40,974 nt of DNA, taken from Planctomycetota bacterium. GTDB taxonomy: Bacteria; Planctomycetota; Phycisphaerae; WQYP01. Of this stretch, positions 1 through 7,508 are shown in pieces. The DNA lies in NCBI GenBank assembly GCA_021790385.1, contig JAJYDW010000035.1:1-40974 (forward strand). Direction: 5' to 3'. Made by a program: the position numbers and the translations under genes. The notes beneath the pieces are model-generated. The model was not told where the DNA came from. It was given only the letters and a program-made list of their open reading frames with translations, and did not search any database. Position 1 is the first letter of the stretch. Each line of letters opens with the position of its first letter.

Positions 1-55
1 CCAGATGCGCCTCACACGAGGCCATCAGCCGCTTCTTGAGGACGTCCTTGTCCAT
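1..55 (-). CDS. Partial CDS, N-terminus of unknown protein (cut by window edge)
   Basis: A minus-strand ATG at 55-53 opens a frame that runs off the window after 18 codons (MDKDVLKKRLMASCEAHL). It is preceded by AAGGAG about 8 nt upstream, which is a strong Shine-Dalgarno site and the main reason to call a gene this short. The visible N-terminus is charged, with no signal peptide. I do not recognise the family from 18 residues. It is transcribed away from the tRNA at 269. Confidence 0.5.
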   Translation of the reverse strand, partial: MDKDVLKKRLMASCEAHL

Positions 56-268
56 GCTAAAACTCCTTATAAAAGAACTGATCCCTATTCTACCAGATAC
101 CCGTGCCAAAAAATATGGCCACACCCGGTTTGACACTGCCTGAACACGGGCATTGACAGATAGCTCGTATTGCAGGAAAATAATGAGTCGCTCCGGGGCG
201 AACCGACAGCCGTTGCCGATGCTTAAAGTGCAGTGGACAACTGGTGTGAATTCCCACGAGCGAAGGTC

Positions 269-342
269 GGGCTCGTAGCTCAGTTGGTTAGAGCGCGTCA
301 CTGATAATGACGAGGTCCCAAGTTCGAATCTTGGCGGGCCCA
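269..342 (+). tRNA. tRNA-Ile (anticodon GAT)
   Basis: A full cloverleaf can be drawn. The acceptor GGGCTCG pairs with CGGGCCC with one G-U, and the discriminator is A342. The anticodon stem CGTCA/TGACG closes the loop CTGATAA, which reads GAT. The T arm is CCAAG-TTCGAAT-CTTGG. CCA is not encoded. A TTGACA hexamer lies at 153-158 upstream but without a convincing -10. A decayed integrase lies immediately downstream in opposite orientation, which makes the 3' half of this tRNA a candidate old attachment site. Confidence 0.95.
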
Positions 343-349
343 ATATCCA

Positions 350-590
350 GTTTGCATACGTGTACGTACACCTGCACTATCGTGCAATTCTTCGATATTT
401 GACGGTTTTGGCGATTCGGTTGTATCAGCCTGCACGTCCAAACCCGGCTGTACTGCTGCGGAAAATGCTGCGGTTTTTTCCGGCGCATCGGCGGTGGCAA
501 CGGCCCGGCGTAAATTGCCGTCGGCGTCAACCGTCATTGAATAATGCTTGGCGGCCACGGCAGGCGAATTGCCCAGCCAGCGGCCAAAAC
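350..590 (-). pseudogene. Remnant of tyrosine recombinase (integrase) C-terminus
   Basis: The minus frame carries GRWLGNSPAVAAKHYSMTVD (about 585-526) followed by DADGNLRRAVA. This matches the end of tyrosine recombinases as I know them from planctomycetes, where a segment like LGNSPAVAAKHYLxVTD holds the catalytic tyrosine (here the codon at 543-541). Nothing upstream in the frame resembles the rest of the catalytic domain (no Arg or His-x-x-Arg boxes), so only the last 60-80 residues survive. The frame then reads through the antisense of the tRNA, giving a RQDSNLGPR-type string, which is an artefact and not protein. Such integrases often sit next to the tRNA into which their element inserted, and this fragment fits that. 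It is the only content of the 400-base gap between the tRNA and the toxin gene. Confidence 0.5.
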
Positions 591-745
591 TCGGAAAAAG
601 CTGTGCCTTGGGCCAAGCGCCAGGCGAAGTACCGGCACGGGTTTTATCAGTCCTTGGGCTGGAAATTGTATCATTGTGTCTCCTGGGGCCGGCCAGCATT
701 TGACTTGATGACTTTTCCGGTCGTAGTATAGAAAAATTCGAGGTA

Positions 746-994
746 TTGAACACGCTGGAAGCCCGGGCAGGCTTTGCAGCGTTGCCCTTGGAAGTTCAGG
801 CGCGGGTTCGGGCCTTGTACGCACGGCTCGCTCGTTGGCCTGAGGTCAGCGGGGTGAAGGCCCTGCGGGGAAATTTGCGCCGGGCGTACCGGCTGAGAAT
901 GGATGATTACCGGGTGTTGTACCGTGTGGATCAGGTGGAGCGGCGGATAGTAGTATTCCGCGTAGCCAACCGCAGGGACGTATACGAGGATTAA
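746..994 (+). CDS. RelE/ParE-family toxin (type II toxin-antitoxin)
   Basis: An 82-residue basic protein of the size of RelE/ParE toxins. These are ribosome-dependent mRNA interferases or gyrase poisons. The C-terminal half has the family pattern: VKALRGN, then RAYRLRMDDYRVLYRVD, then a strand with IVVFRVANRRDVYED. The frame opens with TTG at 746. A GAGG lies only 2 nt upstream, so the start is not well defined. The stop at 992-994 is 8 bases before the start of the partner antitoxin-like gene, a typical two-gene operon with the toxin first (HigBA/RelBE-like order). The antitoxin is interrupted by an amber codon, so it is unclear whether this apparently intact toxin is active. Confidence 0.75.
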   Translation: MNTLEARAGFAALPLEVQARVRALYARLARWPEVSGVKALRGNLRRAYRLRMDDYRVLYRVDQVERRIVVFRVANRRDVYED

Positions 995-1002
995 GGTGTG
1001 CT

Positions 1003-1344
1003 ATGAGCGTAGCAACGATAACTCGCCATGGGGAAAAATTCGCGTTGGTGCCGCTGGCCGAGTACCGCCGTATGGCAGCCGCCAGCGAACCGGTACCACC
1101 CGATTATCCACCCGTGAACGCAGATGGAACCAGCAACGCACTGGAATACGCACGTATTTCCATGGCCAGGACGCTCATTCGAAATCGCCGCGCAGCAGGC
1201 TTAACCCAGTAGCAACTTGCGGTAGTATCGGGCGTGCGCCAGCAAATCATTGCACGCATTGAATCCGGGAAGCATACGGCTACAGTACGCACCATCGACA
1301 AGCTGGCCAAGGCCATCAGCAAGGCCGGCACACGCCGCCACTGA
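1003..1344 (+). pseudogene. XRE-type HTH antitoxin interrupted by in-frame TAG
   Basis: The ATG at 1003 follows the toxin gene by 8 bases. The first 69 residues begin MSVATITRHGEKFALVPLAEYRRM and end RRAAGLTQ at a TAG (1210-1212). The same frame continues without further stops to a TGA at 1342-1344, reading QLAVVSGVRQQIIARIESGK and then TIDKLAKAISKAG. Together the two parts form one classic XRE helix-turn-helix antitoxin, with the turn LTQ-x-QLAxxSGVRQQxIxRIESGK. The TAG lies inside the first HTH helix. A single C-to-T change (CAG to TAG) would explain it. Without readthrough the product lacks its DNA-binding domain but keeps an N-terminal Phd-like segment that might still bind toxin. TAG ends other genes here (gyrA and the gene ending at 10425), so general recoding is unlikely. 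Confidence 0.7.
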
Positions 1345-1433
1345 CGGAAGTAACCCTTATCTTGTACCTCGCGGAATTGCTTCAGTTCTCACCCGCTCCA
1401 TGGTGAAACATTCCAGCACCCCGGGCACCAACT

Positions 1434-2420
1434 TTAGATGTAATCGAGCGGCCAGACCATAATGTTAAACGGACTGCAGTGCGCCGTGCCAAACAACGCC
1501 TCGGTCTGCTCCAGTTCCGTCATGGCCTGAAGTTTTTGCAGCGGCGGGATAATCGCCCCTGGTGCCTGCGGCGCAAAAGCGGAGAGAGTTTTTTCCAGAT
1601 TCAGGATTTTGATTTGTCCGATCGGCTCAACCTTCCAACTCCAAGCGACTGCACGAACGCATTCTGGAATAACATCCCATTGTGGAAAGCGAAAATCCAT
1701 GCTCCATCGCCCCAACTGATTCATCAACTGCGCCGCCAACCCCAGGACGCTGGGCATATCACCACCATATTCCACCGGTGTACCATTGATCACCCCCAGA
1801 TACGCAAATGGGGCCTTGCCCTGCGTACAAAACAGCAGAAGTTCAGGATGGCCGCAGAGCAGGCGCAATTCTTGTTCTGTACGCCGACGATGAAATCCAT
1901 GCGCGTGGTAGGCCTGCAGCATCTGCGAAAGAAGCTCCGGCTGGCCCTGAAACCGCAGAGCTGCAACAGGTGACACGTGCATTTTTTCCAAACTTCGCCG
2001 GCTGACGGAAAGCGTAACCACCTTGCCTGCCGTCTGATAGCCAAAGGACCCATACCGATGTTGATCACCCCATAGAATGGATACGGGCATCTGCTGCGCT
2101 TTCATCTGGCGGATGGCATGGTTCAGCAGTTCGCTCATGTAGCCCTTGCCGCGGCACGACGGTTTGGTGGATACTCCGCCGATTCCGCCAATCCGCATTT
2201 GTACTTTGCCCAGAACCAAATCCAATGGAAACATTCTGACTAAACTGACAATCTCGGAGCCTTCACGTATCAGATAGGTATGCTCGTAGCCGGTGTTTTC
2301 TTCCCGCCAGCACCATGGATAATGCAATGGGAAAAAGTCGGTGGCGTGATTATATGCTTCCTCCAGATACCTTTGGATGGCTACATAATCCGCTTTGGTG
2401 GCGTTGACGACGGCAGACAT
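1434..2420 (-). CDS. GNAT-family N-acetyltransferase, Eis-like
   Basis: A 328-residue protein with one N-terminal GNAT fold. The acetyl-CoA binding motif A is visible around residues 78-100 as IGGVSTKPSCRGKGYMSELL, where CRGKGY gives the R-x-x-G-x-G/A pyrophosphate loop. WGDQHRYGSFGYQ follows, typical of the Eis/COG4552 acetyltransferases, in which GNAT is followed by a second degenerate GNAT-like region and a C-terminal domain. The length is shorter than mycobacterial Eis (about 400). The acceptor substrate (amine, aminoglycoside or protein) cannot be predicted. The start ATG at 2420 is preceded by AAAGGGG. It stands alone, divergent from the sppA-like gene. Confidence 0.75.
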   Translation of the reverse strand: MSAVVNATKADYVAIQRYLEEAYNHATDFFPLHYPWCWREENTGYEHTYLIREGSEIVSLVRMFPLDLVLGKVQMRIGGIGGVSTKPSCRGKGYMSELLNHAIRQMKAQQMPVSILWGDQHRYGSFGYQTAGKVVTLSVSRRSLEKMHVSPVAALRFQGQPELLSQMLQAYHAHGFHRRRTEQELRLLCGHPELLLFCTQGKAPFAYLGVINGTPVEYGGDMPSVLGLAAQLMNQLGRWSMDFRFPQWDVIPECVRAVAWSWKVEPIGQIKILNLEKTLSAFAPQAPGAIIPPLQKLQAMTELEQTEALFGTAHCSPFNIMVWPLDYI

Positions 2421-2509
2421 GAAGAATCCCCTTTCGCCAGTATTTCACCGGACGTGGCGAAGCCTGTCAACTTTTAATGTAAAAAAGATAGCCATATGAC
2501 CGGAAGGTG

Positions 2510-2518
2510 TGTTATACT
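2510..2518 (+). promoter_or_regulatory. Extended -10 promoter element before sppA-like gene
   Basis: TGT-TATACT forms an extended -10 box about 50 bases upstream of the start codon at 2569. No good -35 hexamer is seen 17 bases upstream, which is tolerated by extended -10 promoters. It lies in the divergent intergenic region with the acetyltransferase gene. Confidence 0.4.
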
Positions 2519-2568
2519 TCACTTGAATATGAACTGTCCCTTACGTCCGTTTAGAGGTGCTTGCAGCC

Positions 2569-4419
2569 ATGAAACTATCAGCTTTGTTTACTCATGTTAA
2601 AACCAGCAAAGCCCCGGGGCTGGCAGCCATTGCCATAGTCACGTTGACGGCGCTGGCCGCGCGGCCCCTGCGTTCGATGGCCGCACAGCCAAAACTTCCG
2701 GCCAAGGCCGTTGTTGCCCCCAAGCCGCGTGTGGTGGAAATTCGTCTTTCCGGCGCGCTGGCGGATCGTCCGCATAGTTTCAATTTTTCATTTTTGTCGA
2801 TGGCGGCCAATCGAAGACCCGCCCTTACACATTTAATCACTCGTTGCAATGCGCTGGCGAAAAATCCGGCAGTTGCCGGCGTTTTCTTCAATCTGCAGGG
2901 ATTTGATCTGACGCTTACCCAGGCCCAGGAAGTCGCCGAACTGATCCACCACTTACGCCAGGCCGGCAAGAAAGTCGCCATTTATGCCACCAATTTTGAC
3001 ACCAACACCTACCTGATGGCCACCGCGTGCAATGAGATCATCATGGCTCCGCACGGCGATATGTTCTTGCCCGGCGTGCAACTGCAATTAATGTTTTTCC
3101 AGGGCGTACTGCAAAAGCTGCACCTCCAGGCGGATATGGTGCAAATAGGCAAATACAAGGGTGCCGAGGAGCCTCTTACCCGCACCAGCGCCAGCCCGGC
3201 GTTTGCAGGCGAAATTCACACCGTGGTCAACACATGGTTCCATCAAATTATTCAGACCATCGCCCGTAACCGCCCTATCCTGACACCAGCGGATGTGCAT
3301 GCGGACATTAACCGCGGCTGGTTTGATGGTCGTGCCGCACTCAAAGCTCATCTGGTGGATGCGATAGCCAACAGGCTGACTGTAGAAAGTTACGTACGCA
3401 TGCATTTTCTGGGTGGCTGCTGGATTAACCATAATGCAGTGGCGGCAGTACGTCCGCAGACGAACGCCGCCGGTCCATTTTCAATTTTTTCCCTCTTCCG
3501 GCCTCCGCTGCATACCATTAGCACCGGCCGTCCGGCAATAGCAGTTATCTTCGCCGATGGCATGATTGTGGATAATTCGCCCGCCGCCGATGAGAACGAT
3601 TCACTGGTAACACCGTGGAGAATTCACCGTGAGGTTCGTATGGCTTTGGCTAATCGCATGGTCAAGGCCATTGTACTGCGCATAGACTCACCCGGTGGAT
3701 CCGCAGCCGCCAGCGAAGAGATATGGCAGATACTGCATCGCGCCGGTGCAAAAAAGCCGTTGACCGTGTCGATGGGGGCAGAGGCTGCCAGCGGCGGTTA
3801 TTACATTGCCACCGCGGGCAAATCCATCACCCTGGATCCGGGAACCATTGCCGGATCCATCGGCGTGGTAGGTGGAAAAATTGTATTGGCCGGTCTGTTC
3901 AAAACCATTGGCCTGCATGTGGAAACATTTTCCCGCGGGAAAAATGTGGGCCTCTTTGATTCCACAACGGCCTTTAGCCCGGCGGAACGGCTTTTTGTAA
4001 CCAGGTTGATGCGCAAAACCTATGGGCTCTTTACACATCGGGTGATGCAGGCCCGGGGCAAGCACATCGCTAACATCAGCAAAGTCGCCCGCGGTCGTTT
4101 GTTTGTAGGACGTGCCGCCATTCAAGCCGGTCTGGCAGATCGCATTGGATCGCTGGAGAATGTGGTGCTGGCCGCCGCCACCAAGGCTCATATTCAGAAT
4201 AATTATCAACTGATGATTTACCCGCAGCCAAAATCTTTCGCTGATATTCTTCGCGAAAAGCTGGGGCTGCAGGCCAGTTTGCCGATAGGCCTGAATACGG
4301 CTCTGCAAACCATGCCCGCCAATTTCCAGTCCGCAGCGATGCAGATGTTCGAAATGGTGCAGACCATTCAGCAAGATGGCATAGTGCTGTGCGGGCCGAT
4401 CGGGCTGGTGCAGAATTAA
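2569..4419 (+). CDS. sppA: Signal peptide peptidase SppA-like, 67K type (peptidase S49)
   Basis: Counting from the ATG at 2569, a 616-residue membrane-anchored serine protease of the double-domain SppA type, which degrades cleaved signal peptides in the inner membrane. A hydrophobic N-terminal segment lies around residues 14-40. The N-terminal S49 domain carries the general-base lysine in GKYKGAEEP (K197). The C-terminal domain carries RIDSPGGS and the nucleophile serine in AASGGYYIAT (S408). These positions match E. coli SppA K209 and S409 closely, so both halves of the split active site are present. A GTG at 2557 could extend the frame by 4 codons. The ATG is preferred because GAGG at 2554-2557 then lies 11 bases upstream, although that spacing is long. 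Confidence 0.9.
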   Translation: MKLSALFTHVKTSKAPGLAAIAIVTLTALAARPLRSMAAQPKLPAKAVVAPKPRVVEIRLSGALADRPHSFNFSFLSMAANRRPALTHLITRCNALAKNPAVAGVFFNLQGFDLTLTQAQEVAELIHHLRQAGKKVAIYATNFDTNTYLMATACNEIIMAPHGDMFLPGVQLQLMFFQGVLQKLHLQADMVQIGKYKGAEEPLTRTSASPAFAGEIHTVVNTWFHQIIQTIARNRPILTPADVHADINRGWFDGRAALKAHLVDAIANRLTVESYVRMHFLGGCWINHNAVAAVRPQTNAAGPFSIFSLFRPPLHTISTGRPAIAVIFADGMIVDNSPAADENDSLVTPWRIHREVRMALANRMVKAIVLRIDSPGGSAAASEEIWQILHRAGAKKPLTVSMGAEAASGGYYIATAGKSITLDPGTIAGSIGVVGGKIVLAGLFKTIGLHVETFSRGKNVGLFDSTTAFSPAERLFVTRLMRKTYGLFTHRVMQARGKHIANISKVARGRLFVGRAAIQAGLADRIGSLENVVLAAATKAHIQNNYQLMIYPQPKSFADILREKLGLQASLPIGLNTALQTMPANFQSAAMQMFEMVQTIQQDGIVLCGPIGLVQN

Positions 4420-4526
4420 GGGCCATACGGCGACATCTCGGAAGCTGTCCGGCATCAAGGAATGAAGTGCTACGTACCAGGACGCTCTGTCGCTAAAATA
4501 CTTGCTTGACTGCGACTGAGTGAGAA

Positions 4527-5255
4527 TCAACGTATCGGCGGAATGTCTGCCGCGACAGCCAGTGGTTTATGGACGGACGTGTTGCCGGGCAGCAGATCCG
4601 CGTAGTACCGACCATCGCGAATTACCACCTGGCCCACCACCACCGGCACCGGGCGGGTAAAAATCGGACCATCATATACAAACGTGTGAAATTCTCCATT
4701 TTCACCGCATGGGTCAACTTCTGCCGGCAGATCCGCCAGCAGAGACCGGTCAAAGCTTCGACCGGCAAAACCCGGCCCCACCTTGCCTTCCACGCAGGAT
4801 AAACAGGCCTTGAAACCCATGTCGATATTTTCCAGGGCCAGGGTATTGGTCGGGCGTTTCCACAGGGGAAATAGCGCTTTCATGTCCAGCTTGGCCAAGT
4901 TGTTTTCCCGCCAGACGCGCAGATCGTCTAAAAATAAATCTCCAAAGCCGATGGTGCGTATGCCCCGGGACAGATAACGCCGCATGGCCGCTTCCATAAT
5001 GCCCTCATACACCTCGTTGGTGCAGGGATGCGAATTGTTGCTGGGCAAATAGATTTTATCCAGGGGAATGCCCAGAGCAGCGGCCTGCATGTCCAGCAGT
5101 TCTTCGCGCACGCCATGATGGCTGATGCGTTTGTATTCTTCGGAAACCGAGGTCAGCAGGGCCACCACTTCATAATCGCGACTGCGTGCAATTTCATAAA
5201 GTGCCCGGGCGCAATCTTTGCCGCCGCTCCAGGAAAGTGCAACTGGGATTTTCAT
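4527..5255 (-). CDS. DUF71/COG2102 ATP-pyrophosphatase (diphthine-ammonia ligase-like), possible B12-salvage type
   Basis: A 242-residue member of the adenine nucleotide alpha-hydrolase superfamily. The PP-loop SGGKD (residues 10-14) binds ATP. The second family signature ENGEFHT lies at 185-191. FGDLFLDDLRVWRENN lies in the middle and CLSC at 151-154. Eukaryotic and archaeal homologues (Dph6) amidate diphthine. Bacteria do not make diphthamide, and a bacterial subgroup has been predicted by comparative genomics to act in cobalamin salvage. Here it is the last gene of a minus-strand unit that begins with a cobalamin riboswitch, which supports that assignment. The frame stays open upstream of 5255, but that part lies out of frame inside the pseudopilin gene. 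In-frame ATGs at 5273 and 5288 are possible alternative starts and would couple the gene to the pseudopilin stop at 5277-5275. Confidence 0.85.
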   Translation of the reverse strand: MKIPVALSWSGGKDCARALYEIARSRDYEVVALLTSVSEEYKRISHHGVREELLDMQAAALGIPLDKIYLPSNNSHPCTNEVYEGIMEAAMRRYLSRGIRTIGFGDLFLDDLRVWRENNLAKLDMKALFPLWKRPTNTLALENIDMGFKACLSCVEGKVGPGFAGRSFDRSLLADLPAEVDPCGENGEFHTFVYDGPIFTRPVPVVVGQVVIRDGRYYADLLPGNTSVHKPLAVAADIPPIR

Positions 5256-5274
5256 TTGCCTATTGTCCACCATT

Positions 5275-6018
5275 TTAATAACTTTCATACGCTGAATTGT
5301 TGAGCGACAGAAACCCGGTTCCAGGACCGATCCACATCGGCGTGGGTGCGGTGATGGTGTAACATTGGCGTTGGGTTGCGCCATGGCCGTCGCAATACAC
5401 CACATTGGTGGCCCCTTGGTGCCGGAAGGCCTGCGTACCGGCGGCACGAGTATTGTCGCTGACCGAATCGGCATTGGATGGGACCGGGCTAAGCAAATCT
5501 GGCGCTCGCATAAAAAAGTCCACTCCGCCGTAATAACCGCCATCGCCAAAAAGCGCGCAGGTGGAGGGATCTTGCACCTGAGCCACACGGGCGGGAATCG
5601 GATTCGCCTCGCCCGTGCCATGCCCGATATAACTGGTATTATAATTGTAGCCCAGAACCACCTGCCCAGGAGCGGGCGTGATGTTGATCGCGGGACATAC
5701 CAGCACTTGCAAATCAGCCTGTCCCATCCATAGTATGCCCGCCTGCATGGTCCATTGGCCTGTTTGTAGATTTTGCACCCTTTTGATGGCCCAATTGAGA
5801 TTACCGGCATCCCCTTCCTGGGCCGGTGGGTACAGGCCATTGCACGTAGCTACATAAATTTCCGCAGCTATGCCAAGCTGCCGCAGGTTGCTTAAACACT
5901 CAATAGTTTCCGCATCCTGCCGAGCCGCAGCCAATGCGGGGAGAATGATGGCGATAAGAATACTGATAATGGTGAACACCACCAGTAACTCCACCAGTGA
6001 AAATCCTCGTGGTTTCAC
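5275..6018 (-). CDS. Type II pseudopilin with H-X9-DG domain
   Basis: A 247-residue prepilin-type protein. The N-terminus has the class III signal MKPRG-FSLVE, with the PilD-type cleavage site between G5 and F6 and the conserved glutamate at mature position 5. A hydrophobic helix LLVVFTIISILIAIILPALA follows. The C-terminus has the H-X9-DG signature (H200, D210, G211), a hallmark of the very large planctomycete/Verrucomicrobia pseudopilin family. The protein should be processed by prepilin peptidase and anchored in the inner membrane as a pseudopilus subunit. It is the middle gene between a PEP-CTERM protein (66 bases upstream) and the DUF71 gene, downstream of a cobalamin riboswitch, which suggests a role in transporting or displaying a surface component of that system. 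Confidence 0.9.
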   Translation of the reverse strand: MKPRGFSLVELLVVFTIISILIAIILPALAAARQDAETIECLSNLRQLGIAAEIYVATCNGLYPPAQEGDAGNLNWAIKRVQNLQTGQWTMQAGILWMGQADLQVLVCPAINITPAPGQVVLGYNYNTSYIGHGTGEANPIPARVAQVQDPSTCALFGDGGYYGGVDFFMRAPDLLSPVPSNADSVSDNTRAAGTQAFRHQGATNVVYCDGHGATQRQCYTITAPTPMWIGPGTGFLSLNNSAYESY

Positions 6019-6083
6019 AACGACTACTCCATCAAGGTGGGCGGCGGTGCGGTCCTGCCCCGCACCGCCACTGTTGCAGTTAT

Positions 6084-6962
6084 CTAAAGGTTAAACCGGC
6101 TGCGACGCGGCATTACGCCAATTACCCCCAAAACGCCCAGACTCAGCAGCATCAGTGCACTCGGGTCCGGGGTCGCCACGGCATCCAGTGTCATGTTGTA
6201 CGTGGCACCATTCGGGACCGAAAACTCCACCACCGCCACCTGGCTCAAACCCATGGAGGAAAGGTCCAGCCATGTGCCACCGGCGCTACCATCCAACGTG
6301 GTCACCATCTGCGAATAGTCTTCACCGTTAAAGCTGGCCAGATCGCCCAAGAAAGGTTTGGACCAATCGGCGGTTTGGGTGCCCGGACTGGACTGCAAAT
6401 AATAATATCCGCCCGACGCAGAATACTGCACCGACACTGGGCTATTTGTGTAATAATTGGTCGGGTTCTCAAAGGTAATTGGGTTGCCGCCGTTCAGAGC
6501 CACCAGGTTATAGTTCCCCTTGGCATCCTTACTGCCGTTACCAACACTCACAATCGCTTCCGGAAAAGCAGACAGTGTGTTGGCAGGGTCGCTCGCCTGC
6601 GGCTGCGCCCCAACGGCAGTTGATATGTTCGTTATTGCAACATTGGTAAACACGCCGAGCATCGCGTTACCAGCAATCGGCTGAGCCAGTTGCAACGTCA
6701 GGTAGCCGCCCGCGCCCACCATCACCAATTGAGAGCTGTCCCAGGCCGGAAGGAATGGGTCCGGCCCATAACCACCGCTGGTATCGCTTTGGATGGGACC
6801 GAGGGCAGCATTCGCATTGTTATAGGTCGTATAACCACTGGGCAAAGTGCCTGATGTATAGCCCAGTACCGCCGATGCTGTAACCGGGCTACCGTTGGCG
6901 GCTCCCGCCATCAGCGAACTCGTGGACAAACACAAGACGCCACCTATCACCAACCGTTTCAT
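6084..6962 (-). CDS. PEP-CTERM-type exported surface protein, first gene after cobalamin riboswitch
   Basis: A 292-residue exported protein. A signal peptide is visible at the N-terminus (MKRLVIGGVLCLSTSSLMAG). The last 30 residues hold the sorting signal: PDPSALML, a hydrophobic stretch, then PRRSR. This is a variant of the usual P-E-P motif and would be processed by an exosortase. The mature part is rich in Gly, Ser, Thr and Asn, with GAGGYLTLQLAQPI and later GGTWLDLSSMGL. To my recollection similar elements recur in PEP-CTERM proteins encoded near cobalamin riboswitches, but I could not check this. The ATG at 6962 has GGAG 7 bases upstream. It is the first gene after the riboswitch at 7192-7404, so B12-controlled expression and a role in corrinoid capture are inferred. 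Confidence 0.8.
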   Translation of the reverse strand: MKRLVIGGVLCLSTSSLMAGAANGSPVTASAVLGYTSGTLPSGYTTYNNANAALGPIQSDTSGGYGPDPFLPAWDSSQLVMVGAGGYLTLQLAQPIAGNAMLGVFTNVAITNISTAVGAQPQASDPANTLSAFPEAIVSVGNGSKDAKGNYNLVALNGGNPITFENPTNYYTNSPVSVQYSASGGYYYLQSSPGTQTADWSKPFLGDLASFNGEDYSQMVTTLDGSAGGTWLDLSSMGLSQVAVVEFSVPNGATYNMTLDAVATPDPSALMLLSLGVLGVIGVMPRRSRFNL

Positions 6963-7191
6963 CAAAAAACTCCTTGATAAACTATCCCTCGAATGGCGGC
7001 GTATGCGTTGGAATCACGCCTTCATCCAGCCGGCGGGAAATGTCTAGCCACAAAATCCCGCAGTCGCGTGAAATTCATGATTCGAGTCGGCGACCCAACA
7101 CGGGGCATCGCCCCGTCTGGCACCACCGATATTCGTGCGCATAACCACAATTCGTCGGCCACCGATCCCGTTCGCGGGGATGGTTAACCAT
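6963..7191 (-). other. Leader between cobalamin riboswitch and PEP-CTERM gene
   Basis: A 229-base untranslated stretch. Just after the aptamer lies a perfect palindrome TGGTTAACCA (7181-7190), then a CCCG-CGAA-CGGG hairpin (7167-7178). No U-run follows the hairpin, so it is not a standard intrinsic terminator. No credible ORF was found. Confidence 0.4.
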
Positions 7192-7404
7192 TTAACAGGC
7201 AGGTCTTCTGGCTTGAGAGCGGGGGATGGCGTCGGTCTTCCCATCAGCAGGTTGCAGGCTTCGGAGGATCGAAACCCCATCAGCGGGAGCTGATTCAACA
7301 TGCGACAGTGACCGAACGCTTCGACTGCTCTTTACAGCGGCGCGTCCGCGGCGGATTTTCACCGCCTTCCCTTTTCATCCGTCAACACAACGGACACCTG
7401 TTAA
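7192..7404 (-). promoter_or_regulatory. Cobalamin riboswitch (minus strand)
   Basis: Read on the minus strand, the conserved blocks of the B12 aptamer appear in order. The core GGTGAAAATCC is at 7363-7353, a GCCGCTGTAA block at 7341-7332, and the 3' signature AGCCAGAAGACCTGCC at 7213-7198. The two ends pair as an 8-bp P1 (7404-7397 with 7199-7192). The roughly 213-nt length is within the range for this class, with an enlarged variable arm between the second and third blocks. It should bind adenosyl- or methylcobalamin and repress the genes downstream on the minus strand. The first such gene is the PEP-CTERM gene 230 bases away. Confidence 0.9.
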
Positions 7405-7508
7405 TGAAAAGTATAACAGCCCGGACCAAAGTTGCAAGTAAAAAATCCGGAAGGCCTTCGCTTCTCGCTTCAGTCTATGAAAAACTCCGCGGACAGTTTT
7501 CATCATGA

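Noticed and set aside
360..731. Plus-strand open frame downstream of tRNA-Ile
   Set aside because: It is antisense to the integrase remnant and has no ribosome site or family features.
1003..1344. General recoding of TAG, suggested by two amber-interrupted genes
   Set aside because: gyrA (14116-14114) and the bifunctional nuclease gene (10423-10425) end at TAG at their expected family length, so TAG is a normal stop here.
5256..5840. Long N-terminal extension of the DUF71 gene
   Set aside because: It lies out of frame within the pseudopilin gene and has no family similarity; SGGKD at residue 10 from 5255 fits the normal start.
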